Below, piece after piece: positions 24,773 to 33,797 of a stretch of 64,000 nucleotides of DNA. The translations under genes were made by a program, and so were the position numbers. Each line of letters opens with the position of its first letter. Position 1 is the stretch's first letter. The notes beneath the pieces were generated by a model. That model was not told the DNA's origin, did no database searches, and was given only the letters and a program-made list of their open reading frames with translations. Source of the DNA: Methanocorpusculum sp. (lineage in GTDB: Archaea; Halobacteriota; Methanomicrobia; Methanomicrobiales; Methanocorpusculaceae); assembly GCA_017408885.1 (NCBI GenBank), contig JAFQTT010000004.1, forward strand, positions 62,001 to 126,000, given 5' to 3'.

Positions 24773-25821
24773 TTCAGTTCACTAAAGTCAAATGGAGGAT
24801 ACAGGACACCTTTCTCTGTGATAATTCCGCTTACAAGCTCAAGTGGTGTTGCATCAAACGCATGGTTAATTACTGGGACATTCTCTGGCACAGTGGTCTT
24901 TCCAAAGAGATTTGCAACCTCGGCTCTTCCCCGCTCCTCAACTACAACATCCTTCATCTCAGCTTCGAAGTCGAAGGTAGATACAGGAGCTGCCACGTAG
25001 AATGGAATGTTGTGATGCTTTGCGCAGATTGCGTGCATATAAGTTCCAATTTTGTTGAAGACTCCGTCTTTTGTGATTCTGTCAGCTCCAACCACTACTG
25101 CATCGATTTTTCCCTGCTGCATAAGGTATGCGGCCTCGGAATCGATGATTGTTGTTACAGGAATTTTATCGCGTGCAAGTTCGAAGGCTGTAAGCCTTGA
25201 GCCCTGAAGAAGAGGTCTTGTCTCGCAGGAGATAACAGAGATGTTCTTCCCCATCTTCCATGCAGAACGAACAACACCAAGTGCTGTTCCCCAGGATGAG
25301 CATGCGAGAGCTCCTGCATTGCAGTGGGTTAAGACTGTTCCAATCTGCGGAAGAAGTTTGGCTCCGTTTCTTCCAATCTCCTGACAGATTTTTGTGTCGT
25401 CTTCTGCAATCTTCTTTGCTGCAAAGAGGGCCATAATCTTTGCCATCTCCGGCGGGAGATTTTCCATGCTCATAAGGACTTTTTTAACTCCCCATGAGAG
25501 ATTGACAGCAGTTGGTCTGGTGCCGATTAACTCCGCTGCATCTGCGGCAACGGTCTCTTCAAACTCAACATCAGACTCGCAGGAACGTGCGGAAAGTGCA
25601 ACACCAAAAGCTCCGGCAACTCCAAGTGCCGGGGCTCCCCGGATGGCAAGTCTCTTGATTGCATCAGCTAAAGCGTTGATTGTTCTGATTTCAAGAACCT
25701 TGTATTCAGTCGGCAGAAGAGTCTGATCAACAGCCATGATACAGCTCTGTTCATCATCCCACCAGAGGGTTTTCTCTTCACTGATTACAGGTTTTTTACC
25801 GTTAGTTCTTTTCTGTACCAT
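24769..25821 (-). CDS. mtnA: S-methyl-5-thioribose-1-phosphate isomerase family
   Basis: The 350-residue product matches the eIF2B-like aldose-ketose isomerase family: IRGAPALGVAGAFGVAL near 59-75, TVLTHCNAGALACSSWGTALG near 158-177 with the catalytic cysteine, and VVGADRITKDGVFNKIGT near 245 with the catalytic aspartate. MtnA converts methylthioribose 1-phosphate to the ribulose form for methionine salvage; related enzymes handle 5-deoxyribose or ribose 1,5-bisphosphate, which cannot be excluded. The start touches the upstream stop and its end overlaps DUF116 by ATGA. Confidence 0.9.
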   Translation of the reverse strand: MVQKRTNGKKPVISEEKTLWWDDEQSCIMAVDQTLLPTEYKVLEIRTINALADAIKRLAIRGAPALGVAGAFGVALSARSCESDVEFEETVAADAAELIGTRPTAVNLSWGVKKVLMSMENLPPEMAKIMALFAAKKIAEDDTKICQEIGRNGAKLLPQIGTVLTHCNAGALACSSWGTALGVVRSAWKMGKNISVISCETRPLLQGSRLTAFELARDKIPVTTIIDSEAAYLMQQGKIDAVVVGADRITKDGVFNKIGTYMHAICAKHHNIPFYVAAPVSTFDFEAEMKDVVVEERGRAEVANLFGKTTVPENVPVINHAFDATPLELVSGIITEKGVLYPPFDFSELK

Positions 25822-27101
25822 TATTCAACACGCTCCATGCTGCAGAGAAATGCCTTTGCAGCAGCAGAACCTCCGGAAACTACAGAGTCTGGAATGTCCT
25901 TTGGTGCAAGGGCTGTTCCTGCAATAAAGATTCCTGGAACTCCGCTTACTGCAGGCGAGTATGGGTCATCAGCTTTGAGAAATGCGCTTTCGTCCATCTT
26001 GATTCCAAGGGAATTTGCAAGGCGGACAGTGTCTGGTTCTGGAGACATTCCAACAGAGAGAACAACCAGGTCTGCTTCGAGGTTTACAAACTCGCCTGTC
26101 TCGGTGTTTTCAAGAGGAATTACCAGACAGTCTTTGGATTTCTGAACCTCTCCGGCAAATGATCTAAGGAAGGTCACACCCATGTTTTTGGCACGCTCAA
26201 AGTACTCTTCGTATCCTTTTCCATATGCTCTTATATCATTGTAGAGAATGGATACTTCACAGTCCGGGTAGTGTTCCTTAATCAGCATGGCGTTTTTCAT
26301 CGCATACATGCAGCATACACATGAGCAGTAGTTTCTTTTGAGAACTGCATCACGTGAGCCGACACACTGAACAAAGACAACACTTTTTGGTGTCTCACCG
26401 TTGGAAAGTCTTCGAAGTTCTCCTTTGGTTGGGCCTCCTGCGTTAATCATTCTCTCAAACTCAAGGCTTGTTATGACATCCGCATATCTGAGGTATCCGA
26501 ATTGAGACTTTTTCTGCGCGTCAAAGAGCGTGTATCCGGTGGCGATAATAACCGAGGCTGCTTCGATTTCTATGGTTTGGACTTTGTCTTCGGTGATTTT
26601 TAAGACTGCGTTTTTACCGCACTCATCAAAGCAGAGGCCGCAGTTGATGCAGTGGAATGCATCGCGGACAACTAAGTTCGGAACTGCCTGTGCGTGCGGT
26701 TTGTAGATGGCTTTTCTAACTCCAAGGCCTGCATCGAATTTGTTGTAAACTTCGACCGGGCAGACTTCGATGCATTCACCGCATCCTGTACAGTCTGCTT
26801 CGTTTACATATCTTGGGTATTTGGTGACGGTGACGGTGAACTTTCCAGCGGTTCCTTCAATCTTTTCGACTTCGGCTAAGGTCAGGATTGTGATATTTGG
26901 ATGGCGGGAGACCTCTGCCATTTTCGGCGATAAGATACACATTGAACAGTCGTTTGTCGGGAAAGTTTTGTCGAGCATTGCCATGTGCCCTCCAATGGAC
27001 GGCTCACGCTCGATGATGTAGGCATGGATTCCGTGATTTGCCAAATCCATGGCTGCCTGGATTCCTGCAACGCCTCCTCCAATTACAACAGCATTACTCA
27101 T
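25821..27101 (-). CDS. HdrA-like FAD/Fe-S oxidoreductase
   Basis: The 426-residue protein has an FAD motif AVVIGGGVAGIQAAMDL at 4-20, the HdrA-specific CSMCILSPKMAEVSRHPN at 52-69, two 4Fe-4S motifs CTGCGECIEVCP (104-115) and CINCGLCFDEC (151-161), and VVFVQCVGSRD near 260 followed by YCSCVCCMYAMK. It is shorter than HdrA of the heterodisulfide complex (about 650 residues), lacking a second ferredoxin module, and no hdrB/hdrC lie nearby. It may serve as an electron hub for another partner. ATG at 27101 overlaps the upstream gene by eight bases. Confidence 0.88.
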   Translation of the reverse strand: MSNAVVIGGGVAGIQAAMDLANHGIHAYIIEREPSIGGHMAMLDKTFPTNDCSMCILSPKMAEVSRHPNITILTLAEVEKIEGTAGKFTVTVTKYPRYVNEADCTGCGECIEVCPVEVYNKFDAGLGVRKAIYKPHAQAVPNLVVRDAFHCINCGLCFDECGKNAVLKITEDKVQTIEIEAASVIIATGYTLFDAQKKSQFGYLRYADVITSLEFERMINAGGPTKGELRRLSNGETPKSVVFVQCVGSRDAVLKRNYCSCVCCMYAMKNAMLIKEHYPDCEVSILYNDIRAYGKGYEEYFERAKNMGVTFLRSFAGEVQKSKDCLVIPLENTETGEFVNLEADLVVLSVGMSPEPDTVRLANSLGIKMDESAFLKADDPYSPAVSGVPGIFIAGTALAPKDIPDSVVSGGSAAAKAFLCSMERVE

Positions 27102-27588
27102 GGAGATACCTCTGACCCACACCTACGTAGGTCTCTGCGTTTTTGATGTTTTTCAGGACTTCTTCTTCGGTTAGTTCGCGGACAACTTTTCCTGGAACTC
27201 CCATTACAAGAGATCGCGGCGGGATTTCTTTTCTCTCAGAGACAAGAGCTCCTGCTGCGATGAGAGATCCTTCTCCGATTTTTGCATCGTTTAAGACGAT
27301 GGCACCCATCCCTATAAGGCAGTTGTCCTCGATTTTTGCTCCATGGATGATTGCTCCATGTCCAATGGATACGTTTTTGCCGATGACTACAGGTTTTCCA
27401 ATGCTTTCATGGATTACTGCGTTATCCTGTACGTTTGAGCCGTCACCGATTGTAATTGAGTCCATATCTGCACGAAGCACTGCTCCGAAGAGGATTGTTA
27501 CGTTGTTTCCAAGGTTTACATCCCCTGCGAGTGTTGCGTTAGGTGCGATATAGGTCTCGCTTCCAATTGTTCTTCCGCCAAAGTCCAT
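27094..27588 (-). CDS. Gamma-carbonic-anhydrase family protein
   Basis: The 164-residue protein is a left-handed beta-helix with hexapeptide repeats from residue 15 to 125 (GDVNLGNNVTILFGAVLRAD, VQDNAVIHES, VSIGHGAIIHGAKI, LIGMGAIVLND). Histidines in VIHES, SIGHGAIIHG match the zinc-binding positions of gamma carbonic anhydrases; catalysis is likely but not certain. It is the first gene of the operon with the HdrA-like protein, MtnA and DUF116. A minus-strand TATA-like AAATATATTAT lies just upstream. Confidence 0.92.
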   Translation of the reverse strand: MDFGGRTIGSETYIAPNATLAGDVNLGNNVTILFGAVLRADMDSITIGDGSNVQDNAVIHESIGKPVVIGKNVSIGHGAIIHGAKIEDNCLIGMGAIVLNDAKIGEGSLIAAGALVSERKEIPPRSLVMGVPGKVVRELTEEEVLKNIKNAETYVGVGQRYLHE

Positions 27589-27871
27589 ATTAATAATATA
27601 TTTGAACTATACTGATATCAGTGTTTCCTGAGAGTGGGTTGTGCGGAGTTAAGAAACCTATGCGCGTAAATCCCCAAATAGCTGCCGGGCACATGTATCT
27701 GGTATTATAAAATAATCTCCAACAACTTTTCAGAGATGATGTACGAAAAACAGTCGTAAAGCTTCGCTTCAAGCTTGCCTTATGAAATCTTATTTAATAC
27801 ATTTGGTAGATTATTTTGTAAAAAATAGAATATTAGAGATAAAATCTTATGGATTTTTAATATCTTACAAA

Positions 27872-28521
27872 TTACTCATTAGTGGGGAAGTATATAAGAT
27901 TAACTTCATTACTAGTGACTTTCATGGTGAATGTCAGATTGTCAGAATACTTGCCCATCTGAAGATTATCAGATGTTTTAGATGAGTCACGAGCAGTAAG
28001 AATATCAAATTCTACTGGACAATTTGTGGTAATGATATCAATAGATTCCGTCGACTTCGAATCAGAATCACTGTTACTGAATTTACCAATATTATTTAAG
28101 TGTCCATTTGGAGCATACTGGTTGCTTGTTTTCTCCATATAGCTACTTGATTAAGTCAGATATAACAAGTATGCAATTCTAGAATTTTCGTCAGTTTCAT
28201 GTACAACATCCCATGCATTTTCAGATGCAACAGATATAGTCAGGTTATGATTGCCTGGGATATCAACCATACTTACATTTAATGTTGCACCATTTTTGAA
28301 ATACAAATCATTAGTACTGCCATCGTTTATTGTGATTGATGTTGGAAGCACAACAGTGTATGCACCAGTTAATGTAACCTCAACAGGGACTTCTCCCATG
28401 CTAGTGTCTCCATAATAACCAGATCCATTAATTTCGTTTTCATTGGCCGTTACAGCACCTGTAAAAGACAGGATGAGGGCTGCACTAAGCAGAATCATAA
28501 ACATTTTTTCAGACTTTTCAT
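27872..28521 (-). pseudogene. Secreted surface protein gene with a frameshift and an ochre stop
   Basis: ATG at 28521 has a good GAGGT motif and reads MKSLKK, but then a six-A run (28504-28509) puts the frame into a stop; one extra A would join it to MFMILLSAALILSFTGAVTA, a clear signal peptide. That frame runs 117 residues to TAA at 28151-28153 and then stays open for another 92 residues ending NLTFTMKVTSNEVNLIYF. Parts on both sides of the TAA read as one beta-sandwich domain (VPVEVTLTGAYTVVLPTSI at the start, a YSDNLTFTMKV strand at the end), like camelysin/TasA or WxL-type surface proteins. Two lesions indicate a pseudogene. Confidence 0.75.
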
Positions 28522-28557
28522 AATGATTACCTCATTGTTTGATGACCAGAATGGATG

Positions 28558-29121
28558 TTATCGTACGAAAACATCTATCTGGATATTTGCATTGTTCGTA
28601 GGTGTCATATCCGATATACGGTACGGTTGTATCTGTAAAACACCATCATACTTTCCGGCTACAAGTCCACGGGAAAGTGTCAGTGTCTGGATATGGTCTC
28701 CTGGTGGGATAAGACCTGATTCGTACAATGTTTCTGACACCCTACCATTTTCGTCCAGAAGCGAGAGTTTGAATGTCAGATAATACAATCCTTCATTATC
28801 TTTAGGGTTGTAGAAGTCAGCAGTCTTCACTACAGTAACACCTGTTGGAATTGTAACAGATGTCCATCCTGGAATAGTTACACCAGGTTCAGGTTTCTGT
28901 TCAACAAATGCACCGGCAAAGGGATCTACCTGCAGTCCAACTCCTGATGAAGGTTTCATGTTTTCCTGAATCAGTGGGACGAAGACCACAACACCCGTAG
29001 TAACAACGAAGAGCAGAAGTATAAGCAGAATAATAATAATTACCTTCAGCAGGCGATTACTCTTAGACTGCTTTTCTGATTCAGTCCCATCTTTGGAAGA
29101 TTCGTATGGTTTGTCAGTCAT
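28558..29121 (-). CDS. Membrane-anchored surface protein, companion of the TasA-like gene
   Basis: The 187-residue product has a short charged N-terminal tail, one hydrophobic helix (VIIIILLILLLFVVTTGVVV, about 28-50) and an extracellular beta-rich domain with IPGWTSVTIPTG, FYNPKDNEGLYYLTF and YESGLIPPGDHIQTLTLSRG. Similar membrane-anchored proteins accompany fibre or WxL-domain proteins in bacteria, which is an analogy. The frame is intact, unlike the gene downstream. The ATG overlaps the upstream small frame by ATGA. Confidence 0.7.
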   Translation of the reverse strand: MTDKPYESSKDGTESEKQSKSNRLLKVIIIILLILLLFVVTTGVVVFVPLIQENMKPSSGVGLQVDPFAGAFVEQKPEPGVTIPGWTSVTIPTGVTVVKTADFYNPKDNEGLYYLTFKLSLLDENGRVSETLYESGLIPPGDHIQTLTLSRGLVAGKYDGVLQIQPYRISDMTPTNNANIQIDVFVR

Positions 29122-29348
29122 AATTTTAAGACTCCAGGATTCAGTGCAGTGTCTTTTGTTGGAAAAAGATTGCTTTCCTGTGGAGTCACAGTAACTTTCA
29201 TCGCAGGATCTCTCCCATGTTCATCAGTCAATACTTCGGGGTTAACCAGGCTTAGCCCGGTCTCACCGCCGATGGATTGTTTTCGCGCGGGATATTCTGT
29301 ATATTTCTGTAATTTCAAATACTTGCTTAGGGGGCTTATTTTAAGCAA
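29118..29348 (-). CDS. Possible small gene or fragment upstream of the surface protein
   Basis: A 76-residue frame opens at TTG 29348 and ends TGA overlapping the next ATG. The last half (LVNPEVLTDEHGRDPAMKVT to ALNPGVLKL) has a protein-like composition; the first 28 residues do not, and overlap the region where a plus-strand frame runs. A shorter version from the ATG of MKVTVTPQES would have 23 residues. It is either a truncated remnant of a larger surface-protein gene or a coupled leader peptide. I recognise no family. Confidence 0.35.
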   Translation of the reverse strand: MLKISPLSKYLKLQKYTEYPARKQSIGGETGLSLVNPEVLTDEHGRDPAMKVTVTPQESNLFPTKDTALNPGVLKL

Positions 29349-29367
29349 TCAGCCTCGTATTGGGCGT

Positions 29368-29493
29368 TTGCTGATTATCTTAAAAATTATTCCACTCCTT
29401 CTGTATAAGGAATTGACGCCATCTCAGATTATTTCAGCGCTGAATCGTCTGGGCTTGGATTCGCAATTTACCTTATACAGGACGGTAAAATGA
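29368..29493 (+). CDS. Possible 41-residue helix-turn-helix-like leader ORF
   Basis: A TTG at 29368 begins a frame of 41 residues ending ELTPSQIISALNRLGLDSQF then TLYRTVK and a TGA that overlaps the ATG of the adhesin (ATGA). The pattern of LTPSQIISALNRLG is like the recognition helices of winged-helix proteins, but the fragment is too short for a full domain. The frame stays open upstream to 29149 without a better start. It contains both arms of a 10-bp inverted repeat (CTGTATAAGG 29401-29410, CCTTATACAG 29471-29480). Coding status is uncertain. Confidence 0.3.
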   Translation: MLIILKIIPLLLYKELTPSQIISALNRLGLDSQFTLYRTVK

Positions 29494-31993
29494 AAAACGA
29501 AAAATGTCTCAAAACGACATCTAAAAAAGCGCTTCATCGCTTTGCGGCACTCGCGGCTGTTCTGTTCGCGGTCTGTCTGGTGTTTATGACGCCGGTCAGT
29601 GCGGCATGGACGGCTGATGCAGGTTGGGGTACTGATTATGATACCTCAACTGAGTTCACCATAGCAGACGCAGGCGACCTCGCACAGTTTGCTGCGATGG
29701 TGAATGATGGTAATGATTTCTCAGGAAAGAACGTTAAGCTCACTGCTGACATTGACCTTGGAAGCCAGGAATGGACGCCGATTGGAACAATGGATAAGTC
29801 GTTCAAAGGTATTTTTGACGGAGACGGTAAGACCATCTCTGGTCTGAGTATTACCAACGCGAATAATCTGATCTCTGTTGGTCTTTTTGGTTATATTGAA
29901 GGAGGAACTGTAAAGAACCTCCAAGTATCTGGAAATATTGATGTCAGCAATTCAGTAGGTCTTATGACAGGTGGTATTGCTGGTGTTAATATGGGGTATG
30001 TCGAGGACTGCAGTTTCACGGGAGCAGATATCAAAGCTTCAGTCACTATTTCAGGAGATGGTGGTAATTCTGTGACAACAGCTGGTGGAATAGTTGGTGT
30101 TAATTCATATGGCGGAAGCATTAAGAACTGCCACTCTTCCACAAATGTTACGGTAACTTCTACGAATGTTTTTGCCTACTCCGGAGGAATTGCAGGAATG
30201 GATGGGGAGTTATTGAATCATGTTATTCTCTAGGAGATATTGAAGCATCTGCTACTAATTCTATTGCCTATGCAGGAGGTATTGTCGGACAGGGAAAGGG
30301 AACTATTTCCAAGTGCTATTTTGTAGGATCTGTCAAAGCAACCCATCATGGACTTAGTGGGTATCTTGATTTCAATGCTCATGCAGGAGGTATTATAGGA
30401 AGTACCATAGGCAGTACTGTTAAAACAATTTCTAAGTGCTCTTCTGCAGGTAGTACTGTTACCGCTACATCCGATAACTCTCAACAAACTGTTGCAGGCG
30501 GTATTGTGGGTGTAACTGGTGAGTATTCTTTTTCTAACTGCTATGCATTAACCAAAGAGGTCAGCGCTGAAACCGCTGGAAGAATTGCAGGTAAATGTGA
30601 TCCTGATGGAAGCCTTACATCCAACTTTGGCTGGATTGGGATGAAGGTTAACAATAATGTTGTAACTGAGGGAACAGCTACTGACGTCAATGGTGAATCA
30701 GTCTATGCTAAGTCGTTCTGGGACAATCAGAATTTTGGCATACCAACCAACATCTTACAGTCTCATGCAGCATATCTTAAACCAAAGTTCACTCTTACAT
30801 ACAACAGTAATGGAGCAACATCTGGAAATGCACCGGATGCAGAAAAGTATGCTGATGGTGAACTGGCAAAAGTAGCATCCGCTGTTGGTATGTCCAAAAC
30901 AGATTCGGGAAAGAACTACAAAGCAGATGGATGGAATGCCAATGCAGATGGAACTGGAACATCCTATGCAAAAGATGCGTACTTATCCATGACTAAAGAT
31001 GAAACACTGTACGTAAAATGGGTGGAAGGAACTCCTGTTACACACACCGTTACCTTCGTGAATGAGACTGTCACTGTCCATACCGAGACAGTTAATTCTG
31101 GTGAAACTGTAACTGCATATGAACTTCAACCACGTACTGGATACACATTTGTCGCTTGGAAGAACGGTAATAATAACTGGGACTTTACGCAAACAGTAAC
31201 CAGTGATATTACTCTCACTGCAGAATGGAATATTAATCAGTATATGATTATCTTCCGTAATACTGCTGATACAAAAGTTCCAAACATCAATCTGAATTAC
31301 GGAGCCACGGTAACCGTTCCGGAAAATCCGACGAGAAAGGGTTACTCCTTTACCGGATGGGAGCCAGAGATTCCAGAAACTATGCCTGCTCAAAATCTGG
31401 ATATTACAGCACAGTGGACTATTAACTCGTACACTCTGACTTTTGAGAACACGGGTGATTCTATCATTCCTCCAATCTCACAGACATATATGACTCCGAT
31501 ATCTCCTCCATCTGACTCAAGTTGGGCGGGATATACCTTCATAGGATGGGACAAAGAGATTCCTGCATTCATGCCGGCGGAGGACATAACAATCACAGCA
31601 CAGTTGAAGTATCCAAGCTCTGGCGGCAGCTCAAAGACCACCTACACCGTAACCTTCAACGCAAACGGCGGAGCAGGCGAGATGTTCCCGCAGACATTCA
31701 CCTCCGTAAAAGAGAAGGTATTAAACCTTAACTTCTTCACCAGAGAAGGATACACCTTTGCCGGATGGGCAACCTCTGCTGACGGTGATGTTGTTTACAC
31801 ATATGGGGAAACCATCAAAGTAACTAAATCAATGACACTCTACGCTGTCTGGGAATCTAACGAACCAGTTAATACGGAACAGCCGGGCGATGAGCCGGAG
31901 AATCCGGAAAAGCCAACTGAACCGGAAACCCCTGCACCAATTCTTGCAGTGCTTGCAGGACTTGGAGCAGCTGTAGTTCTTAGAAGAAAGTAG
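29490..31993 (+). pseudogene. Large surface adhesin with GLUG and InlB-type repeats, frameshifted
   Basis: Frame one (29490-30233) has a signal peptide (RFAALAAVLFAVCLVFMTPVSA) and GLUG-like repeats (GGIAGVNMGYVEDCSFTG, GGIVGVNSYGGSIKNCHSST). At the GGGG run 30204-30207 the frame is lost; one more G gives an uninterrupted 834-residue protein to 31993. The second part has more GLUG repeats, at least four InlB/Flg_new-type repeats from about 30790 (for example FTREGYTFAGWATSADGDVV), a Pro/Glu-rich linker (EPVNTEQPGDEPENPEKP) and a C-terminal hydrophobic anchor APILAVLAGLGAAVVLRRK like archaeosortase signals. It is a decayed, switched-off or mis-sequenced adhesin; the second half as deposited could only be translated alone from 30506. 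Confidence 0.85.
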
Positions 31994-32520
31994 TTCGAAC
32001 AAAGTAATAGGGGACAGCGCAGTCAGAGAAACCTCTGACTAATCCCTTTTCATTTCGGAATTGTTTTTGAACAAACAATCAGCAAAAAAGAGCTGCGTGC
32101 CTTACAGCCGGACAGTATCTGATGAAAAATTCACTCCACAAAATCAAGATTCACATTTCATCAGCGCAATTAAAACGTGAATAAAATCCGCAAAATCAAA
32201 TTAAAGCAATTTGCTCACCGCAAAACAACAAAATAAACAAACGAAAAGTTTTGTTTTCATTTTCATACCTTGCATAAGCAAAACCCGTATCAGATACCAG
32301 GAAACCGGATATCATCTGTATTTATCAGAGTTATACTGTCCGCAGTCAATCTAAATTTCTGAGTGTCTTCTGATATTTTGTATCAGAGACATGCATCTTC
32401 GGAGTTTGCAACCGCATTACAGTGGTGCATGTCTAAAACCCTTTAGCTGTTTTATCCAATTCTATCGTGTTGCCTTATGAAGTTTAAAAAAAAGTAAGGT
32501 TGTTAGAAATCCTAAGACGA
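31994..32520. other. 527-bp non-coding stretch with several stem-loops
   Basis: No convincing frame is present. Besides the hairpin at 32021 it has TCTGATA/TATCAGA (32369-32375, 32381-32387), AGACATGCA/TGCATGTCT (32387-32395, 32426-32434), and a distant pair CGGACAGTAT / ATACTGTCCG near 32109 and 32333. The cluster of stems in a long space between convergent genes could mark a small RNA, or only terminators and relics of adhesin recombination. Confidence 0.4.
32021..32040 (+). terminator. Hairpin downstream of the adhesin
   Basis: AGTCAGAG and CTCTGACT form an 8-bp stem with a 4-nt loop, followed by AATCCCTTTT. The same hairpin is conserved in the inverted relic at 21620-21640. Confidence 0.55.
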
Positions 32521-33090
32521 TTATTTTCTCAGCTGAATGATTAACTCAGCAACATTTGCTGCAAAGGTCTGTAAAGTCTGCATACCCTCTGCATCCTCTC
32601 CAACTTCTCCCGGTGCATTTCCGAATGCGATGTTCCAGTAGGTTGAACCGCATACAGTCATTCCTGAGATGAAAAACGACATAAGCATCTCCTGTAAGGT
32701 TGAAGTAAGTCCTCCTCTGCGTGCAACAACAACCGGCCCTCCAACTTTTCCTGCAAGCCAGTTTCCATTCTTTCTTGCAACCATACTGGTTCTCTGGAGG
32801 AAATTCATGACATCTCCGCGGGCTGTTCCAAAGTAAACAGGAGCTCCGATGATGAATCCTTTTGCTTCCTTGATTGCCGGGAGCATCTCGTTTAAGTCAT
32901 CCTGTAATGCACAGCAGTCCTGGGTTCCGCACTTTCCGCATGCGATACATCCGTGAATCTGCTTTCCGCGAAGTGAAATAATTTCAGCAGTTAATCCATG
33001 CTTTTCGATTTCTTCCTTGCACACGTTTAATGCATATTCGGTATTTCCATTTGCACGCGGGCTTCCTGAGATTAAAACTACATCTGCCAT
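32521..33090 (-). CDS. Flavodoxin-fold iron-sulfur flavoprotein / NADPH-dependent FMN reductase
   Basis: The 189-residue protein begins MADVVLISGSPRANGNTEYA, the FMN phosphate loop, and has the Fe-S type cysteine cluster CIACGKCGTQDCC near 48-60. GAPVYFGTARGDVMNFLQRT near 81-100 forms the flavin pocket. It is a paralogue in type of the protein at 11460-12041. It likely passes electrons to an unidentified acceptor. Just after its stop lies GGTTGTTAGAAATCCT (32498-32513), also found after another minus-strand gene at 43473. Confidence 0.9.
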   Translation of the reverse strand: MADVVLISGSPRANGNTEYALNVCKEEIEKHGLTAEIISLRGKQIHGCIACGKCGTQDCCALQDDLNEMLPAIKEAKGFIIGAPVYFGTARGDVMNFLQRTSMVARKNGNWLAGKVGGPVVVARRGGLTSTLQEMLMSFFISGMTVCGSTYWNIAFGNAPGEVGEDAEGMQTLQTFAANVAELIIQLRK

Positions 33091-33138
33091 ATACCTATAT
33101 GTCAGTCTTTAGCGGATAAAAAAGATATGAAAAAGGGA

Positions 33139-33558
33139 TTAGAATTCGCTGGAAACAACACGGGTGTTTTTGCCCATGAGTTTTCCGCACTGTATTTTTC
33201 CAAGGACTAAAATGTTGTTGCCTCTAACTTCCGAGGCAGATACATCCTTTCTAAGGTAGACATCTCCCGTACTTAAGATACGGTTTATGGATGCTCCATC
33301 GCAAATTCTAAGCTCTCCGTCTGATTCTGCGATTAAGTCACCTTCAATTACACATCCCCGGCAGATAACTCCTCCTTTGCATGTGACGTTGCCTTTCACA
33401 TGCGATTCAGGACAAAGATAGATATTGCCGGATACAACAATGTCCTTCCAGAACTCTGTGCGCGGAGGTACCAGGAAATCGCCGTCGATTTTTACTGATT
33501 TCTCAAAGTATGAGCCGGCTTCTGCCATATGCAGTGAATCTTGTACAAATATCTTCAT
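33139..33558 (-). CDS. Bactofilin-like beta-helix protein
   Basis: The 139-residue protein is built of short beta-helix turns rich in Gly and Val (VKIDGDFLVPPRTEFWKDIVVSGNIY, VKGNVTCKGGVICRGCVIEGDLIAE, ISTGDVYLRKDVSASEVRGNNILV-like). The character matches polymer-forming cytoskeletal (bactofilin) or related archaeal proteins of unknown role. It has no signal or membrane segment. It is expressed on the minus strand, likely with the flavoprotein 48 bp downstream. Confidence 0.65.
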   Translation of the reverse strand: MKIFVQDSLHMAEAGSYFEKSVKIDGDFLVPPRTEFWKDIVVSGNIYLCPESHVKGNVTCKGGVICRGCVIEGDLIAESDGELRICDGASINRILSTGDVYLRKDVSASEVRGNNILVLGKIQCGKLMGKNTRVVSSEF

Positions 33559-33684
33559 ATCTATCCCTGATAAGTATTCTTAACTATTCCTTTTACTTAC
33601 ATCCTAATAAGTGTATTACCTGCGGTCCCTTACATTCTTTCAAAAGTTGCGTTCATGCGACTGGCGATGGAAAAGAATAATATT

Positions 33685-33693
33685 AGATATAAG
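33685..33693 (+). promoter_or_regulatory. TATA box of tRNA-Arg
   Basis: AGATATAAG lies 22-30 bp upstream of the first tRNA base at 33715. Confidence 0.55.
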
Positions 33694-33714
33694 CAAATTA
33701 TGAGCATACATTTT

Positions 33715-33789
33715 GGACATGTAGCCAAGTCAGGATATGGCATCAGCCTCCTAAGCTGAAGATCTAGGGTTCGAATCCCTACATGTCCG
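33715..33789 (+). tRNA. tRNA-Arg (anticodon CCT)
   Basis: GGACATG (33715-33721) pairs with CATGTCC (33782-33788), discriminator G, no encoded CCA. The anticodon stem TCAGC/GCTGA is perfect and the loop CTCCTAA gives CCT for AGG. The T arm TAGGG-TTCGAAT-CCCTA is perfect. No intron is seen. The Trm1 gene starts 9 bp after it, so both could be on one primary transcript. Confidence 0.95.
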
Positions 33790-33797
33790 TGATTTTT

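Noticed and set aside
27590-27772. Small minus-strand frame upstream of the gamma carbonic anhydrase gene
   Set aside because: It overlaps the promoter region and has no protein-like features; 27589-27871 shows only AT-rich non-coding DNA.
28151-28153. Recoded stop (pyrrolysine-like) in the surface-protein gene
   Set aside because: The codon is TAA and not TAG, and the same gene has a second lesion upstream, so a pseudogene is simpler.
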